Notes: generated by a model from the sequence alone, not told the origin. DNA of 49,915 bases from Cytophagaceae bacterium (GCA_027488815.1 JAIYAX010000008.1:1-49915), one strand, 5' to 3'; numbered from the stretch's first letter, positions 8,117 to 17,057 are shown. A program made the numbers and translations.

Positions 8117-9103
8117 TCAGGCGAGTGGAGTCACGTAAGTAGCCTTGGGGCTCAGCAAGGCTTTCCTTACCCAGGCACCACGCTCTTCTGCTGTACGCCT
8201 TACCGCCAGCCTTTCAGCATTGCAAGGGCCATCACCGTTGATCACTCGTTTGAATTCTTCCCAATCCGGTTCTGTGTATTCCCATTCACCTGTTTCTGCG
8301 TTTTTATGGAGCTTGGGGTCAGGCAGGCTGAGGCCCAATTCCCAAATCTTTGGAACGTACATGTCAAGAAACTGCTGCCTGCACTCATCATTGGTTGCCA
8401 TCTTCACTTTCCACTTCACCAGAATTTCAGTGTGTACACTCATTTTATCCGGTGGACCAAAGAAATGCATCAATGGTGTCCACCAGCGGTTAAGTGCTTC
8501 CTGGAGCATTTTTCTTTGAATGGGTGTGCCGGTAGCCAGGTGCACGACCGCATCATGACCATACTTGAGGTGGAACGATTCTTCAGCGCAGATACGGTCA
8601 AGGGCACGGCAGTAAGGGCCATAGCTTCCCTTGGCATTTGCAATCTGATTGACAATGGCTCCTGCATCCACCAACCAAGAAATAACGGTACTGTCAGCCC
8701 AAGTGAAGGCAGGGTAGTTGAATATGTTTGAATACTTGGATTTACCGTTGATCAGGTCGGTGATCATATCTTCTCTTGATTTACCCAAGGTCTCTGCTGC
8801 ACTGTACAGGAGCTGAGCATGGCCAACTTCGTCCTGCACCTTGGCCATTTGGGCCAATTTACGTCGAAAGCCCGGTGCACGAGTGATCCAGGTACCTTCG
8901 GGTAAAGCTCCAATGATTTCTGAGTGTGCATGCTGCTCGATCATTCTGATCAATTGCTTGCGGTAAAGGTTGGGCATCCAATCCTGTGGTTCTATTTTTT
9001 CCCCTCTTTCGATTCTCGCTTCAAATTCAGCCAGTTTAGCCGGATCTTCCATCTCTAATCCGGTAGCCTTGATGGGTTCAAAAGTATTTCCTCCTCCGTA
9101 CAT
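8117..9103 (-). CDS. paaA: 1,2-phenylacetyl-CoA epoxidase catalytic subunit PaaA
   Basis: PaaA is the di-iron oxygenase subunit that epoxidises the ring of phenylacetyl-CoA using O2. The 328 residues match the family. The N-terminus has [19 protein letters not shown]. The iron-binding E-x2-H motifs are visible as DEVGH (91-95) and EESFH (174-178). The C-terminal [18 protein letters not shown] is characteristic. It is the first paa subunit gene of the operon, 28 bases after dps. No reductase gene (paaE) lies nearby, so electrons must come from a protein encoded elsewhere. Confidence 0.96.
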   Translation of the reverse strand: MYGGGNTFEPIKATGLEMEDPAKLAEFEARIERGEKIEPQDWMPNLYRKQLIRMIEQHAHSEIIGALPEGTWITRAPGFRRKLAQMAKVQDEVGHAQLLYSAAETLGKSREDMITDLINGKSKYSNIFNYPAFTWADSTVISWLVDAGAIVNQIANAKGSYGPYCRALDRICAEESFHLKYGHDAVVHLATGTPIQRKMLQEALNRWWTPLMHFFGPPDKMSVHTEILVKWKVKMATNDECRQQFLDMYVPKIWELGLSLPDPKLHKNAETGEWEYTEPDWEEFKRVINGDGPCNAERLAVRRTAEERGAWVRKALLSPKATYVTPLA

Positions 9104-9131
9104 GTTTGATTGCAGTTTATGTGTTGATGAT

Positions 9132-9611
9132 TTATTTCAAGTAGGCACTGTACATCCATACGAGCTTTTCCTGCTCACGTATGTAGTCACTCATGAGGGC
9201 ATTGCTGCCTTCGTCTCCGGCTTCAGCAGAGAGAATTAAGAGGTCTCGTTGCAAAATCATAACGACTGAGAAAGCATCCAGAATGTGTTGAATGGCTTTT
9301 TTACCCTCGTTGACGTTTTTGGCTTCTTTTACTTTCGAAAGTTTCAAATAGTCATGGTAAGAATGTAGCGGGGTAGTTCCCAGTGTTAACACCCTTTCCG
9401 CAATCTCATCGATTTTCAAAATCAGATTGTTGTACAACTCCTCAAATTTTAAATGAAGTTCGAAGAATTTCTCGCCGGTAATGTTCCAGTGAAATCCCCT
9501 CACATTCATATAAAACAATGAATAATTGGCCAGGAGTTCATTTAGTTTTTCGGCCAATTCTTTTGATTGAGCAATATCAAGACCAATAGGACTGAGTTGT
9601 TTTTTTACCAT
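9132..9611 (-). CDS. dps: Dps-type ferritin-like DNA/iron protection protein
   Basis: Dps dodecamers oxidise and store iron with peroxide and so protect DNA. At 159 residues it has the family length. The intersubunit ferroxidase ligands are all visible: His41 (FHWNITG), His53 ([10 protein letters not shown]), Asp68 and Glu72 (DEIAER). This is the spacing known for Listeria Dps (31, 43, 58, 62). The N-terminal tail is short with two Lys, so DNA binding may be weak. It starts three bases after tetR and precedes paaA by 28 bases, so it appears to belong to the phenylacetate operon. It may protect against peroxide or iron released by the oxygenase (inference). Confidence 0.92.
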   Translation of the reverse strand: MVKKQLSPIGLDIAQSKELAEKLNELLANYSLFYMNVRGFHWNITGEKFFELHLKFEELYNNLILKIDEIAERVLTLGTTPLHSYHDYLKLSKVKEAKNVNEGKKAIQHILDAFSVVMILQRDLLILSAEAGDEGSNALMSDYIREQEKLVWMYSAYLK

Positions 9612-9614
9612 AAC

Positions 9615-10202
9615 TTAAATTCCGTTTTTTAATCCACTCAGGACCAGGCTTGAAAGCTGATTTCCGATTTGAGTAGGATCAAGCTTTCCATAGTTTTTGT
9701 ACCAATTGGGGATCCAGTTAAGGGATGAAAGCAAGGTGAGGACAGCAAACTTTTCGTCCATGTATTTGAACTCTCCATTGCGTTGACCCTCAAGGACAAT
9801 CTCCCTGAACCGATGTTCATACGTATCCCTCATTTTGATAAAATCGCTGAGGTAGGGTTCGCTGAGGTGTTTCCATTCATTCAAAAACACGATAGAGGCA
9901 TTGGTGTCTTCAGTGAGTACTTCAACGTGGGCGATGATGGACTTTTTAAGCTTTTCAGTAGTCGTTTCTGTTTCCTGATCGATGTCGTTGATCGCCAAAA
10001 AGAAATTCTCAGCCATCCTGAAGCATACCTTGTGAAGGATCTCTTCTTTTGATTTGATGTGAGAATAAAGACTTGCAGCTTCAATGCCCAATTCGGCTGC
10101 CAGATCCCTCATAGAGGTGGCAGGGTAGCCTTTTTCACGAAACAAACGGGTGGCTTCACGTGCGATCTCTTCTTTGCGGGAGATTTTCTTTTCGATTTCC
10201 AT
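9615..10202 (-). CDS. TetR-family regulator of the paa/dps operon
   Basis: A 195-residue repressor-type protein. Residues ~8-55 form a TetR helix-turn-helix (EIAREATRLFREKGYPATSM, then LAAELGIEAASLYSHIKSKEEIL). The remainder is helical and would bind the ligand. It is the first gene of the operon tetR-dps-paaABCD. A perfect 33-bp palindrome sits inside its promoter at 10214-10246, so autorepression is likely. By analogy with PaaR of Thermus, whose known sites resemble CTAACG-like dyads, the inducer is probably phenylacetyl-CoA; that is inference. The start ATG is four bases from the predicted -7 box. Confidence 0.87.
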   Translation of the reverse strand: MEIEKKISRKEEIAREATRLFREKGYPATSMRDLAAELGIEAASLYSHIKSKEEILHKVCFRMAENFFLAINDIDQETETTTEKLKKSIIAHVEVLTEDTNASIVFLNEWKHLSEPYLSDFIKMRDTYEHRFREIVLEGQRNGEFKYMDEKFAVLTLLSSLNWIPNWYKNYGKLDPTQIGNQLSSLVLSGLKNGI

Positions 10203-10206
10203 GCTG

Positions 10207-10237
10207 CAAAATAAACTAACGTTTGTTAGCCTAACAA
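10207..10237 (-). promoter_or_regulatory. Promoter of the tetR-dps-paa operon
   Basis: On the minus strand, TTG at 10237-10235 is separated by 20 bases from TTATTTTG at 10214-10207, seven of eight matching TAnnTTTG. CAGC-ATG follows immediately, predicting an almost leaderless transcript. The spacer is occupied by the palindromic operator. Confidence 0.6.
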
Positions 10238-10246
10238 ACGTTAGTT
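10214..10246. promoter_or_regulatory. 33-bp perfect palindromic operator, likely TetR site
   Basis: Two 16-bp arms (AACTAACGTTTGTTAG and its exact complement) flank a single C at 10230. Each arm is itself a dyad (CTAAC-GTTT-GTTAG), so the region offers two overlapping or adjacent TetR half-site pairs. It covers the spacer between -33 and -7 of the tetR promoter, the position expected for simple repression. Confidence 0.85.
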
Positions 10247-10272
10247 AAAAATTCTTTGAAAAATGAAATAAA

Positions 10273-13200
10273 TTATTTGATAAGTTGAATCCAGCCGGTG
10301 AATTCAAGCTCTCGCTCTCGTTCAACAAGATGGTAATAGTAAGATCCTGCGGGTTCATTCTGCCCGGCCCAACTGTAGTCGTATTGGTCGCTGCGGTACA
10401 CAGGGCGGCCCCAGCGGTTGTAAATTACAACTTTGAAAGTGGAGAGTTGTGCCTCAAATTTGAAAGTATCATTTTCCCCATCACCGTTTGGGGTCACAAC
10501 ATTGGGGATAAGGAAGTAGAAACCCTCGACATAAATTGTATCACGATCGATGCAGGATGAGCCAGGAATAAAGCCGGTAACAATGATCGGATACTTGCCT
10601 GATTTGTTGTAAATAAGGCTCGGAGACCTCAGATCAGAAGTATCACCGGTATGAAACTGCCAGCGGAAGTTATCCCCGTCAACTGTGTTGTTAATAAACT
10701 GAGCCTGAAAAGGGACATAGGCTTTTTCTGGATTGGCACTGATATCAAGTTCAAAATCTGTTCGAATAAATACGGGTACCGTTCGATCTACAAAACAGTT
10801 AAATTCATTCCGTACCCTTACCATATAGATGGTGCTGGAAGTAGGATAGACCAAAGGATTAGGGATGTTGATCGCACTGATGTTTTGACTTGGTGACCAT
10901 TGGTAAGAGGTGCCTCCGCTGGCTTGCAGCCTCACGGTATCTCCAATGCAAAGAGTAACCGGAAGAGAAACAGTCGCCTGGGGAGTTGGGCGAATGCGAA
11001 TTTGGCGAAAAGCAGTATCATAAAGCTGGCAGGTGATCGGGTCCCTGGCTATCAACCGAATGGTGACAATTCCTGTATCGGTGTAGGTATGTGTGGGATT
11101 GAATGAAACAGAACTGTCGCCATCGCCGAAGTTCCAGAAAAATTCTGTGCCGCTGACAGATACATTTTCAAAATTGATGGTGAGCGGCTGGCAACCCTCA
11201 GGTATGGCAGGAGGAATTCCCACCACTCCGGGAATATTGAAGCGGGCGTCAAGGAAGGAGAGGTCGTATTTGAATACGGCCTGATTGCAATTCAAAGCCC
11301 CGTTGGTAGTTGACCAAACGCCTGCGGTTGTAGGGAAACTTGAAAACCCACCACAACCTGCGCAGACGGCCTGATAGACAGAGCCTTTTTTGTCGAAACG
11401 AGAGGTTCCCCCATCCACATGTTCCCCTGATCCACCGATTGTGCCCTGGTTGCCGCCCAGGTAAGTTCCAAACAAGACCTGAGTGGCATTGCGGTCAATA
11501 ATGCATAGGTAGAAATCCCTGTTATCTGTATTGGCCTGTGTGGCATTAGGTAAAGGTAAGCCGGTGATGTTGCCACCGTCAATGTTAAATGAATAGGCAT
11601 TTCCTCCTACGTTTCCACCCCAACCACTCAGGTAGATCAGGTTACATTCGTTGACAAGGAAAGCCGTGGGAACAAAATTGGGTCGGTTTTGAATAGTTCC
11701 CAATACAAATGAGTAATTGCTAGCGGTTAAAGCAGGATTAAGACTATGCACAAATTGACCTGCATTGGAAGTGGTGAGTTTTCCGGGTGTTTTGGGGTAA
11801 TTTCCCATGGTTTGGCCCATTACATAAATCTGCCAGCTGCTGTCTTGTTGAATGAAAAAGGATTGGTCGTAATCAGGAGTTCCTAAAAAGGTTGAGCCCT
11901 CTAAGGTTAAACCGTTGGCTGAAAGTCTGCAAACAAATCCGTCGATTGCTCCTCTTTCCGTTGGGATATAGGCTCCCGCTGTGGTTGGGAAATTATTGGT
12001 TGCGAAAAAATTTGGGTTTCCTCCGGTGCCTCCGGTAATGTAAATCCGATCGGTCAAGTCACCCGGTATTCCGCTTTTGCCAATGATAATTCCAAAGGCT
12101 GCATCGTCCAGCAGGCCGCCGATACGAGCAGACCATATCAGCTGGCTTAAAGAAGAATTGAATTTGGCTACAAGGGCATCCTGACCAATGTTAAATCCAG
12201 TATTATAGGCAGTGATGGGGATATTGCTTGAAAACGTTGATGATGCTATGAAAATATTACCCTGTGCGTCCAAATTTACTTCCCCTCTGAATTCATCTCC
12301 GTAGTTATACACGAGGCGTTTTCCGGTATTGTGTTTTGAAAGGTTCACACCGTCATTGCGGCTGCCACCAAAATAAGTTGAACCTATGAGATTTGAGCCG
12401 GAAGCTGAAAAATGGGTTATGACAATATCCACTCCTGCCCCGTATCGAATACCGCCGATGACATCCACAGAGTCGCCACCATTGAAAGAGTTATCAAAGG
12501 CGCCTATGGTGGTCGGGAAGTCTATGGATGAGGTAGTGGCCAAAACGATCAGTTCGCCTGCTGAATTAACAATCATGCTGGAAGGATTTTCCATCCCAAT
12601 TCCACCCAGATAAGTAGAGTAGATCAGTTGGCTGGCGGTAGCGTTGAATTTGGTGATGGAAATATCACGAAGGCTGCTGAACGATACATCAAATGCTCCC
12701 AATGTGAGCGGATAGCCAGTGCCAGCCACATTGCCCCCGGCGTAAGCATTCCCTAGGGTATCAGTGGCAGCAGTAAAGCCCCAGTTATCAGCACCTGAAC
12801 CTGTAAACGTTGAAAAGACCAGAACAGGATCGATGTACAAAGTCAGCGATGAATCATAGCCATTGGGTAGCTCAAAGCTAAGCTCATTGCCACGGAGTTT
12901 AAATCTACAGGAAACTGCAACTTGTTCATCACCATGATACTGCCAGGCGGTAGGGGCTTCCTCCCGAAGAGTGCCCAGGCTGGTTTCAATGAGCAATTTT
13001 CCTTTGGAAAGTCGTAGGCTTTCGGCACCCAGAATGGTCAAAGCAACCTGGTTTAGTGAGGCACCCGGATGAATCAATACATCGTATTTGGGTAGTGGGC
13101 CCTGGCTGTAGTATTGCACATCTACACCGGGATACAGGTTAGTTAAGGTCACTGAAGTGTAGCCAAATACATCAGAAGCCCAGCGCTTTGGGTCATTGCC

Positions 13201-13587
13201 TATGAAATAGTTCCTATGATAGCTGGTTCTGCCTTCTACGGTAGGGGTTGGGGATTGAAGCGCATTTTTCCATTGATACTGAAGGGCATGGCAATGGAGT
13301 TGGTCGTTGTGGAAGTATTCATCTTTTCCTTTTGGAATGGAATCAAGATGGTGCATTCGCTTGATCTTCGCTGCATCTTGAAGCAAAAAGGTGAATTGAT
13401 TTTTTTCAATAAACCAGGCTCCAGAGCCGGTTTCAGTTTTATACAAGATGTGCTTCTCCCATTGACCTTTGTTCTCAAAAAATTCCAGCTGCCTGAGTCC
13501 TGCAAAGGATGGCATGCATAATCCTGCCATCAGGCTGAACATCACCCAAAGCTTTATGGCTAATCTGGCCGGGAATAGAGTTGCCAT
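10273..13587 (-). CDS. Large secreted protein, SBBP/PKD with T9SS type B sorting domain
   Basis: About 1104 residues from ATG 13587; I chose this start because a signal peptide (LWVMFSLMAGLCMPSFAG) follows at once and the longer frame would run into the pirin gene. After the signal comes a module beginning FENKGQWEKHILYKT. Next are many beta repeats of the SBBP type (for example STYLGGIGMENPSSM, YSTYFGGSRNDG-like) to about residue 800. A PKD domain follows at ~810-870 (FFWNFGDGDS). The C-terminal ~82 residues (NVVTPNGDGENDTFK, YNRWGRPVY) are the gliding-associated/type IX secretion type B sorting domain. It should be exported across the outer membrane and displayed or released; the substrate is unknown. 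No T9SS core gene is in the window. Confidence 0.88.
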   Translation of the reverse strand: MATLFPARLAIKLWVMFSLMAGLCMPSFAGLRQLEFFENKGQWEKHILYKTETGSGAWFIEKNQFTFLLQDAAKIKRMHHLDSIPKGKDEYFHNDQLHCHALQYQWKNALQSPTPTVEGRTSYHRNYFIGNDPKRWASDVFGYTSVTLTNLYPGVDVQYYSQGPLPKYDVLIHPGASLNQVALTILGAESLRLSKGKLLIETSLGTLREEAPTAWQYHGDEQVAVSCRFKLRGNELSFELPNGYDSSLTLYIDPVLVFSTFTGSGADNWGFTAATDTLGNAYAGGNVAGTGYPLTLGAFDVSFSSLRDISITKFNATASQLIYSTYLGGIGMENPSSMIVNSAGELIVLATTSSIDFPTTIGAFDNSFNGGDSVDVIGGIRYGAGVDIVITHFSASGSNLIGSTYFGGSRNDGVNLSKHNTGKRLVYNYGDEFRGEVNLDAQGNIFIASSTFSSNIPITAYNTGFNIGQDALVAKFNSSLSQLIWSARIGGLLDDAAFGIIIGKSGIPGDLTDRIYITGGTGGNPNFFATNNFPTTAGAYIPTERGAIDGFVCRLSANGLTLEGSTFLGTPDYDQSFFIQQDSSWQIYVMGQTMGNYPKTPGKLTTSNAGQFVHSLNPALTASNYSFVLGTIQNRPNFVPTAFLVNECNLIYLSGWGGNVGGNAYSFNIDGGNITGLPLPNATQANTDNRDFYLCIIDRNATQVLFGTYLGGNQGTIGGSGEHVDGGTSRFDKKGSVYQAVCAGCGGFSSFPTTAGVWSTTNGALNCNQAVFKYDLSFLDARFNIPGVVGIPPAIPEGCQPLTINFENVSVSGTEFFWNFGDGDSSVSFNPTHTYTDTGIVTIRLIARDPITCQLYDTAFRQIRIRPTPQATVSLPVTLCIGDTVRLQASGGTSYQWSPSQNISAINIPNPLVYPTSSTIYMVRVRNEFNCFVDRTVPVFIRTDFELDISANPEKAYVPFQAQFINNTVDGDNFRWQFHTGDTSDLRSPSLIYNKSGKYPIIVTGFIPGSSCIDRDTIYVEGFYFLIPNVVTPNGDGENDTFKFEAQLSTFKVVIYNRWGRPVYRSDQYDYSWAGQNEPAGSYYYHLVERERELEFTGWIQLIK

Positions 13588-13594
13588 GGAACGC

Positions 13595-14488
13595 TTAACT
13601 GGTTTTTTGAAGAAGCATGGGAGGCAAAGGAATATAATCATGCTCTCCTGGAACCATAGTGAAACGCCGGTCCTTCCAGTTTTGTCTTGCCTGAGCAATT
13701 TTTTCCTGCGAGGTAGCTACAAAATTCCATTCGATAAACCTGGGCTCTGGGAATGCTTCTCCACCAAACACCAACACTCTGGATCCTTTTGTAAGTTCAA
13801 AACCACAGTTTTTAAGCTCTTTGGCCACGAGCATGTTTCCTGCTTCAATGGTTTGACCACAAGCCTTGATTGAGCCATTGACGACACTTATACCCAGTTC
13901 TCCGAAAAGGCTCTCATCGTATTCAAAAACACTGTCATCTTCTGCCTCCAGGTCAATCATAAAGAGGGGACTGTAGATGGGTACGGCAGAAGATTTGCCA
14001 AATGCACTTCCGGCTACCAAGGTGATGTTTACTCCTTTTTGCTTCCAACGGGGCAGGCCTTCTGCTGCTACATGAAAGAATTCAGGCTCCATGTCTTCCT
14101 TATTCGCCGGCAATGCCACCCAAATCTGATAGCCATGGATCCGATGCTGATTTCCATTCCTTAATTCCTCTGGAGTACGCTCTGTATGAACAACTCCTTT
14201 GCCGGCGTTCATCCAATTCACGCTGCCGGGTGTGATTTTTTGAACAGACCCAATACTGTCACGATGCAGTATCTCTCCTTCAAACAGATAGGTGAGCGTT
14301 GAAAGACCGATATGAGGATGCTGGCCTACATCAAGGTAGTGCTCTGGAGCAACCGTTGAGGGGCCCATATGGTCTATGAAAATAAAAGGTCCGACCATTC
14401 GCTTTTCCCGGAAAGGTAGAATTCTCCCAACGATGAAGGACCCGATATCGCTGCTTCGTTCGGGAATGATCAGGTCAGTGTTGCTCAT
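13595..14488 (-). CDS. Pirin family protein
   Basis: Pirins are bicupin iron proteins; some bacterial members have quercetinase activity and others are regulators. The 297 residues have the four metal ligands of the N-terminal cupin in the classical arrangement: His57 and His59 (QHPHIG), His101 and Glu103 (VHTE). The C-terminal cupin follows from about residue 155. It starts with MSNTDLIIPERSSDIG and needs no signal, so it is cytoplasmic. The stop lies seven bases before the start of the large T9SS protein, though a functional link is doubtful. The actual reaction is unknown. Confidence 0.9.
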   Translation of the reverse strand: MSNTDLIIPERSSDIGSFIVGRILPFREKRMVGPFIFIDHMGPSTVAPEHYLDVGQHPHIGLSTLTYLFEGEILHRDSIGSVQKITPGSVNWMNAGKGVVHTERTPEELRNGNQHRIHGYQIWVALPANKEDMEPEFFHVAAEGLPRWKQKGVNITLVAGSAFGKSSAVPIYSPLFMIDLEAEDDSVFEYDESLFGELGISVVNGSIKACGQTIEAGNMLVAKELKNCGFELTKGSRVLVFGGEAFPEPRFIEWNFVATSQEKIAQARQNWKDRRFTMVPGEHDYIPLPPMLLQKTS

Positions 14489-14557
14489 GCTTGCTGTTCG
14501 ACAAGCTAAAAATAAGCAGAATTGACTTAACTCGTATGAAACCTTCGGATGCCGGAC

Positions 14558-15208
14558 TCAAATTTCCAACAGACGTAAGGCTTTTTCGGGTAGGAAAAAG
14601 AACTGTAATCCGTCCCAGCTAAAGGCAGGTTGCTGTTTGTTTTGAGTTACAATAAGGTCGCTTTCAGGCATAGCTATCAAGGACATAAGTTGGCTCAGGT
14701 GATTCCAGGGCAATGGCTTAGTGGATTGATCCTTAAGGCTTAAAACCAGTCTTTTTTCGGCAAAAACGGCTTCCAAAAGGTACATCACTCCTTTGTACCT
14801 GATCAGGAGTTGCATGGGATCTTCTGCCCCGGCCAGTTCCCGAATGGCTTGAATGAAGGACTGGATTCGCTCTTCTTTCTTTTGATCAAAGGGGAGATAC
14901 CCGGTTGGTAATTCTGCACCCCAGTTCAGGTGGTGAGCAGCGGTCACTTGTTGTTTAGTTTCCAGCTTCCAATTTTTCCAATCTTTCAATTCCTCTTGCC
15001 ACACCTGAGGCAGTGATCCTGACCAAGCCCAGTCAAAAGTGGGGTTAAGCCCGGCTTCGACCCATTCTTCTTCTTTGAGTTGATCTGCCCCCGGGTAGCT
15101 GATCTTTACTTTGATTTGGTTAACATCTTCAGCCCAATCCAGGTGCAGGCGGTATGCATAGGGTGGGGGCAGGTCTTCTCTGCTGAGGGTAAGTGATTGA
15201 TTGCTCAT
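14558..15208 (-). CDS. Unknown protein translationally coupled to menE
   Basis: A 216-residue soluble protein that I do not recognise. It begins MSNQSLTLSREDLPPPYAYR, has several Trp-rich stretches (for example WAWSGSLPQVWQEELKDW) and no membrane segment or signal peptide. Its start overlaps the menE stop in an ATGA junction. That suggests co-translation with the menaquinone gene, but menaquinone enzymes of this size (MenH, MenG) have motifs I do not see. It is a good candidate for a lineage-specific gene carried along with the operon. Confidence 0.75.
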   Translation of the reverse strand: MSNQSLTLSREDLPPPYAYRLHLDWAEDVNQIKVKISYPGADQLKEEEWVEAGLNPTFDWAWSGSLPQVWQEELKDWKNWKLETKQQVTAAHHLNWGAELPTGYLPFDQKKEERIQSFIQAIRELAGAEDPMQLLIRYKGVMYLLEAVFAEKRLVLSLKDQSTKPLPWNHLSQLMSLIAMPESDLIVTQNKQQPAFSWDGLQFFFLPEKALRLLEI

Positions 15209-16311
15209 GCCGTAATGCCCAAAGATTTTAAGGTGTTGATTCGGTCTATTTTACCGGAGTTGGTTATTGTCATTTTTTCTACCCATAGCAGTTGTTTGGG
15301 TCGGCGAAGTTTGGGAAGTACGCTTAAGGCCATCTCCAGAAGGGGTAAATGATGGGTCGGATTATGGCTTTGAACAACCATGATCAGTTTCTCTCCCAGA
15401 ATTTCATCCCTCAATCCATAATAAAAAAACAAAAGGTCCAACTGTGCGGCATGGAGCAGGTTCGCTGTTTCCTCTTCCAACAAATCAAGATTAATTTTTA
15501 TACCTCCAGAATTGATGACACGGTCCACACGACCACTCCATTTAAATTGTCGTTCATCCAACAGTTCCACCAGATCGTTGGTTACTACCCGACCCTCATG
15601 GCATACTTCTCCTTCAATCACCAGGCACCCCCTTTCATCGGTACTAAGTTTAACTCCCGGTAAGACCTGATAGTTTTCCTGTGCTGAGTCGCCATTTAGT
15701 TTTTTCAGGGCAATGTGAGAGCAGGTTTCGGTCATTCCATAGGTATGCCAGATGGCAAACGGCACCTTTTGGACTTTGCGTAGTAGTTCACCTGAAACTG
15801 GAGCACCACCGAGCAGCAGATCTTTTAAGTGCCTGGCACTAAACAAGAGTTCAGGACTTTGCTTTAGGATGCTTTCCAACTGCAAGGGCACCATGGCAGC
15901 GACGGAGATCACTTGCAGCAACCTTGCGGGCAGGTTCATTAAGGGGTTAACATCAGGCTCGGTTGCGATTAGCAGCATACCGGCTTCTAAGGCTCGTACC
16001 ACCATCATTTTACCTGCAATAAAATCAGTATGAACACATAGCAATGCCGTATCCAGACCGGTCCAATTCAATGTCTGAAGAGTAGTATGGGCACTTTTCA
16101 GCATCATGTTTCTATTCAGCCTGATGGATTTGGGTAGCCCTGTGGAGCCGGAGGTCAATTGGTTAAAGGCTTCCTGACCGGACCGCCATTGATACATGAA
16201 ATCAAAAAGGGATTGTTCAAAGGTCGTTTTTGCAACACCCTGTGAGATGAGGTCTGGCAGTTCCTCAAAAAATACTTTGTGTTCGTTAAGAATGAAGTAT
16301 CTGCCTTCCAA
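15205..16311 (-). CDS. menE: o-Succinylbenzoate-CoA ligase MenE
   Basis: MenE activates o-succinylbenzoate to its CoA thioester in menaquinone synthesis. The 368 residues are short for an AMP-binding enzyme but usual for MenE of Bacteroidota. The ATP loop is LTSGSTGLPK (52-61). The adenylate region is HTYGMTETCSH. A hinge/C-terminal part with SGGIKINL and a final segment TNSGKIDR, carrying the catalytic Lys, completes the enzyme. Context (menB, menD, menF) supports MenE over other acyl-CoA ligases. It follows the second TerB-like gene by eight bases. Confidence 0.9.
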   Translation of the reverse strand: MEGRYFILNEHKVFFEELPDLISQGVAKTTFEQSLFDFMYQWRSGQEAFNQLTSGSTGLPKSIRLNRNMMLKSAHTTLQTLNWTGLDTALLCVHTDFIAGKMMVVRALEAGMLLIATEPDVNPLMNLPARLLQVISVAAMVPLQLESILKQSPELLFSARHLKDLLLGGAPVSGELLRKVQKVPFAIWHTYGMTETCSHIALKKLNGDSAQENYQVLPGVKLSTDERGCLVIEGEVCHEGRVVTNDLVELLDERQFKWSGRVDRVINSGGIKINLDLLEEETANLLHAAQLDLLFFYYGLRDEILGEKLIMVVQSHNPTHHLPLLEMALSVLPKLRRPKQLLWVEKMTITNSGKIDRINTLKSLGITA

Positions 16312-16319
16312 ACTGCGCT

Positions 16320-16679
16320 TTAAATAGTTTTAAGGTCTTCTTTAAATCGTTCAATTAGAAATTCTTCTCGTTCGTCCATACCCCCACAAGCCATTGCCAT
16401 TTTATACAGCACATTGGCATATCGGGCTTTCAGTTCAGGTGAAATTTCAGATTTATTGATCCTTAAAATATGAAAAACATTGTTGTAGGCTTCTTTGACG
16501 GTAGGGACAGCCTCCTTGGAAATGATTTCAAACCAATCGGTGGCCATCCATGAGTCCTGGCCAAACTCTTCCTGCATGACTTCACGGAAGGTTTCGATTT
16601 CTTTGCCTTGTATACGTCCATCAGCTTTGGCAATGGCATAGGCAAGCTCTGCAAATTCACGGTAGAGAAACTGGTTCAT
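16320..16679 (-). CDS. TerB-like helical protein, copy 2
   Basis: A 119-residue protein, predicted wholly helical. It has the acidic pattern seen in TerB-like domains (EFAELAYAIAKADGRIQGKEIETF). It is a paralogue of the neighbouring gene at 16689-17057: both share FxEFAEL, A.ADG, FREVM/FNKVM, PTV.EA.NV.H.LR.NK and IERFK. TerB-like domains bind divalent metal in some members, but the function of this pair is unknown. It lies inside the menaquinone operon between menB and menE. Confidence 0.75.
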   Translation of the reverse strand: MNQFLYREFAELAYAIAKADGRIQGKEIETFREVMQEEFGQDSWMATDWFEIISKEAVPTVKEAYNNVFHILRINKSEISPELKARYANVLYKMAMACGGMDEREEFLIERFKEDLKTI

Positions 16680-16688
16680 TTGGAGTCC

Positions 16689-17057
16689 TTAAAGTCTGTT
16701 GATTTCATATTTGAAACGCTCGATGATGAAGTCTTCCATTTCTTCCACACCTCCGAAAACTTCAGCAATCCGACGCAGGACAAACACATATTTGTCTTTC
16801 ATGTCTTGCGTCAAATCATCCTTGTTCAGCCGGAGCACATGAATGACATTGGTAAATGCTTCATTGACAGTTGGGGTTCGGGTACCGGTGAGCATATCGT
16901 ACCTGTCGTCGCTGGGGAACCAATCTTTGCCGGAAAATTCCCTGCGCATGACCTTGTTAAATTCTACTACCTCAAGAGGTTCAGTGCTACCATCAGAGCG
17001 GGCAAGTGCAAAACAAAGTTCTGCAAACTCCTGAAATAGAAATCGTTCTGCAAACAT
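16689..17057 (-). CDS. TerB-like helical protein, copy 1
   Basis: A 122-residue helical protein and a tandem paralogue of 16320-16679, separated by nine bases. The N-terminal pattern FQEFAELCFALARSDGSTEP keeps the A..DG motif. Both proteins have the same order of motifs and end with IERFK. There is a 94-bp gap to menB upstream, so it may have its own promoter. No signal peptide is seen. The TerB-like family label is tentative, based on the acidic helix pattern and size. Confidence 0.75.
   Translation of the reverse strand: MFAERFLFQEFAELCFALARSDGSTEPLEVVEFNKVMRREFSGKDWFPSDDRYDMLTGTRTPTVNEAFTNVIHVLRLNKDDLTQDMKDKYVFVLRRIAEVFGGVEEMEDFIIERFKYEINRL

Noticed and set aside
8084-8731. 215-codon plus-strand frame opposite paaB/paaA
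   Set aside because: It is antisense to clear paa genes; its length is explained by the codon bias of those genes.
13216-13521. Opposed frames within the large secreted protein gene
   Set aside because: They are shadows of the repeat-rich beta protein.
13588-13698. Upstream start of the large T9SS protein
   Set aside because: The extra N-terminal residues overlap the pirin gene and precede a normal signal peptide that begins at 13587.
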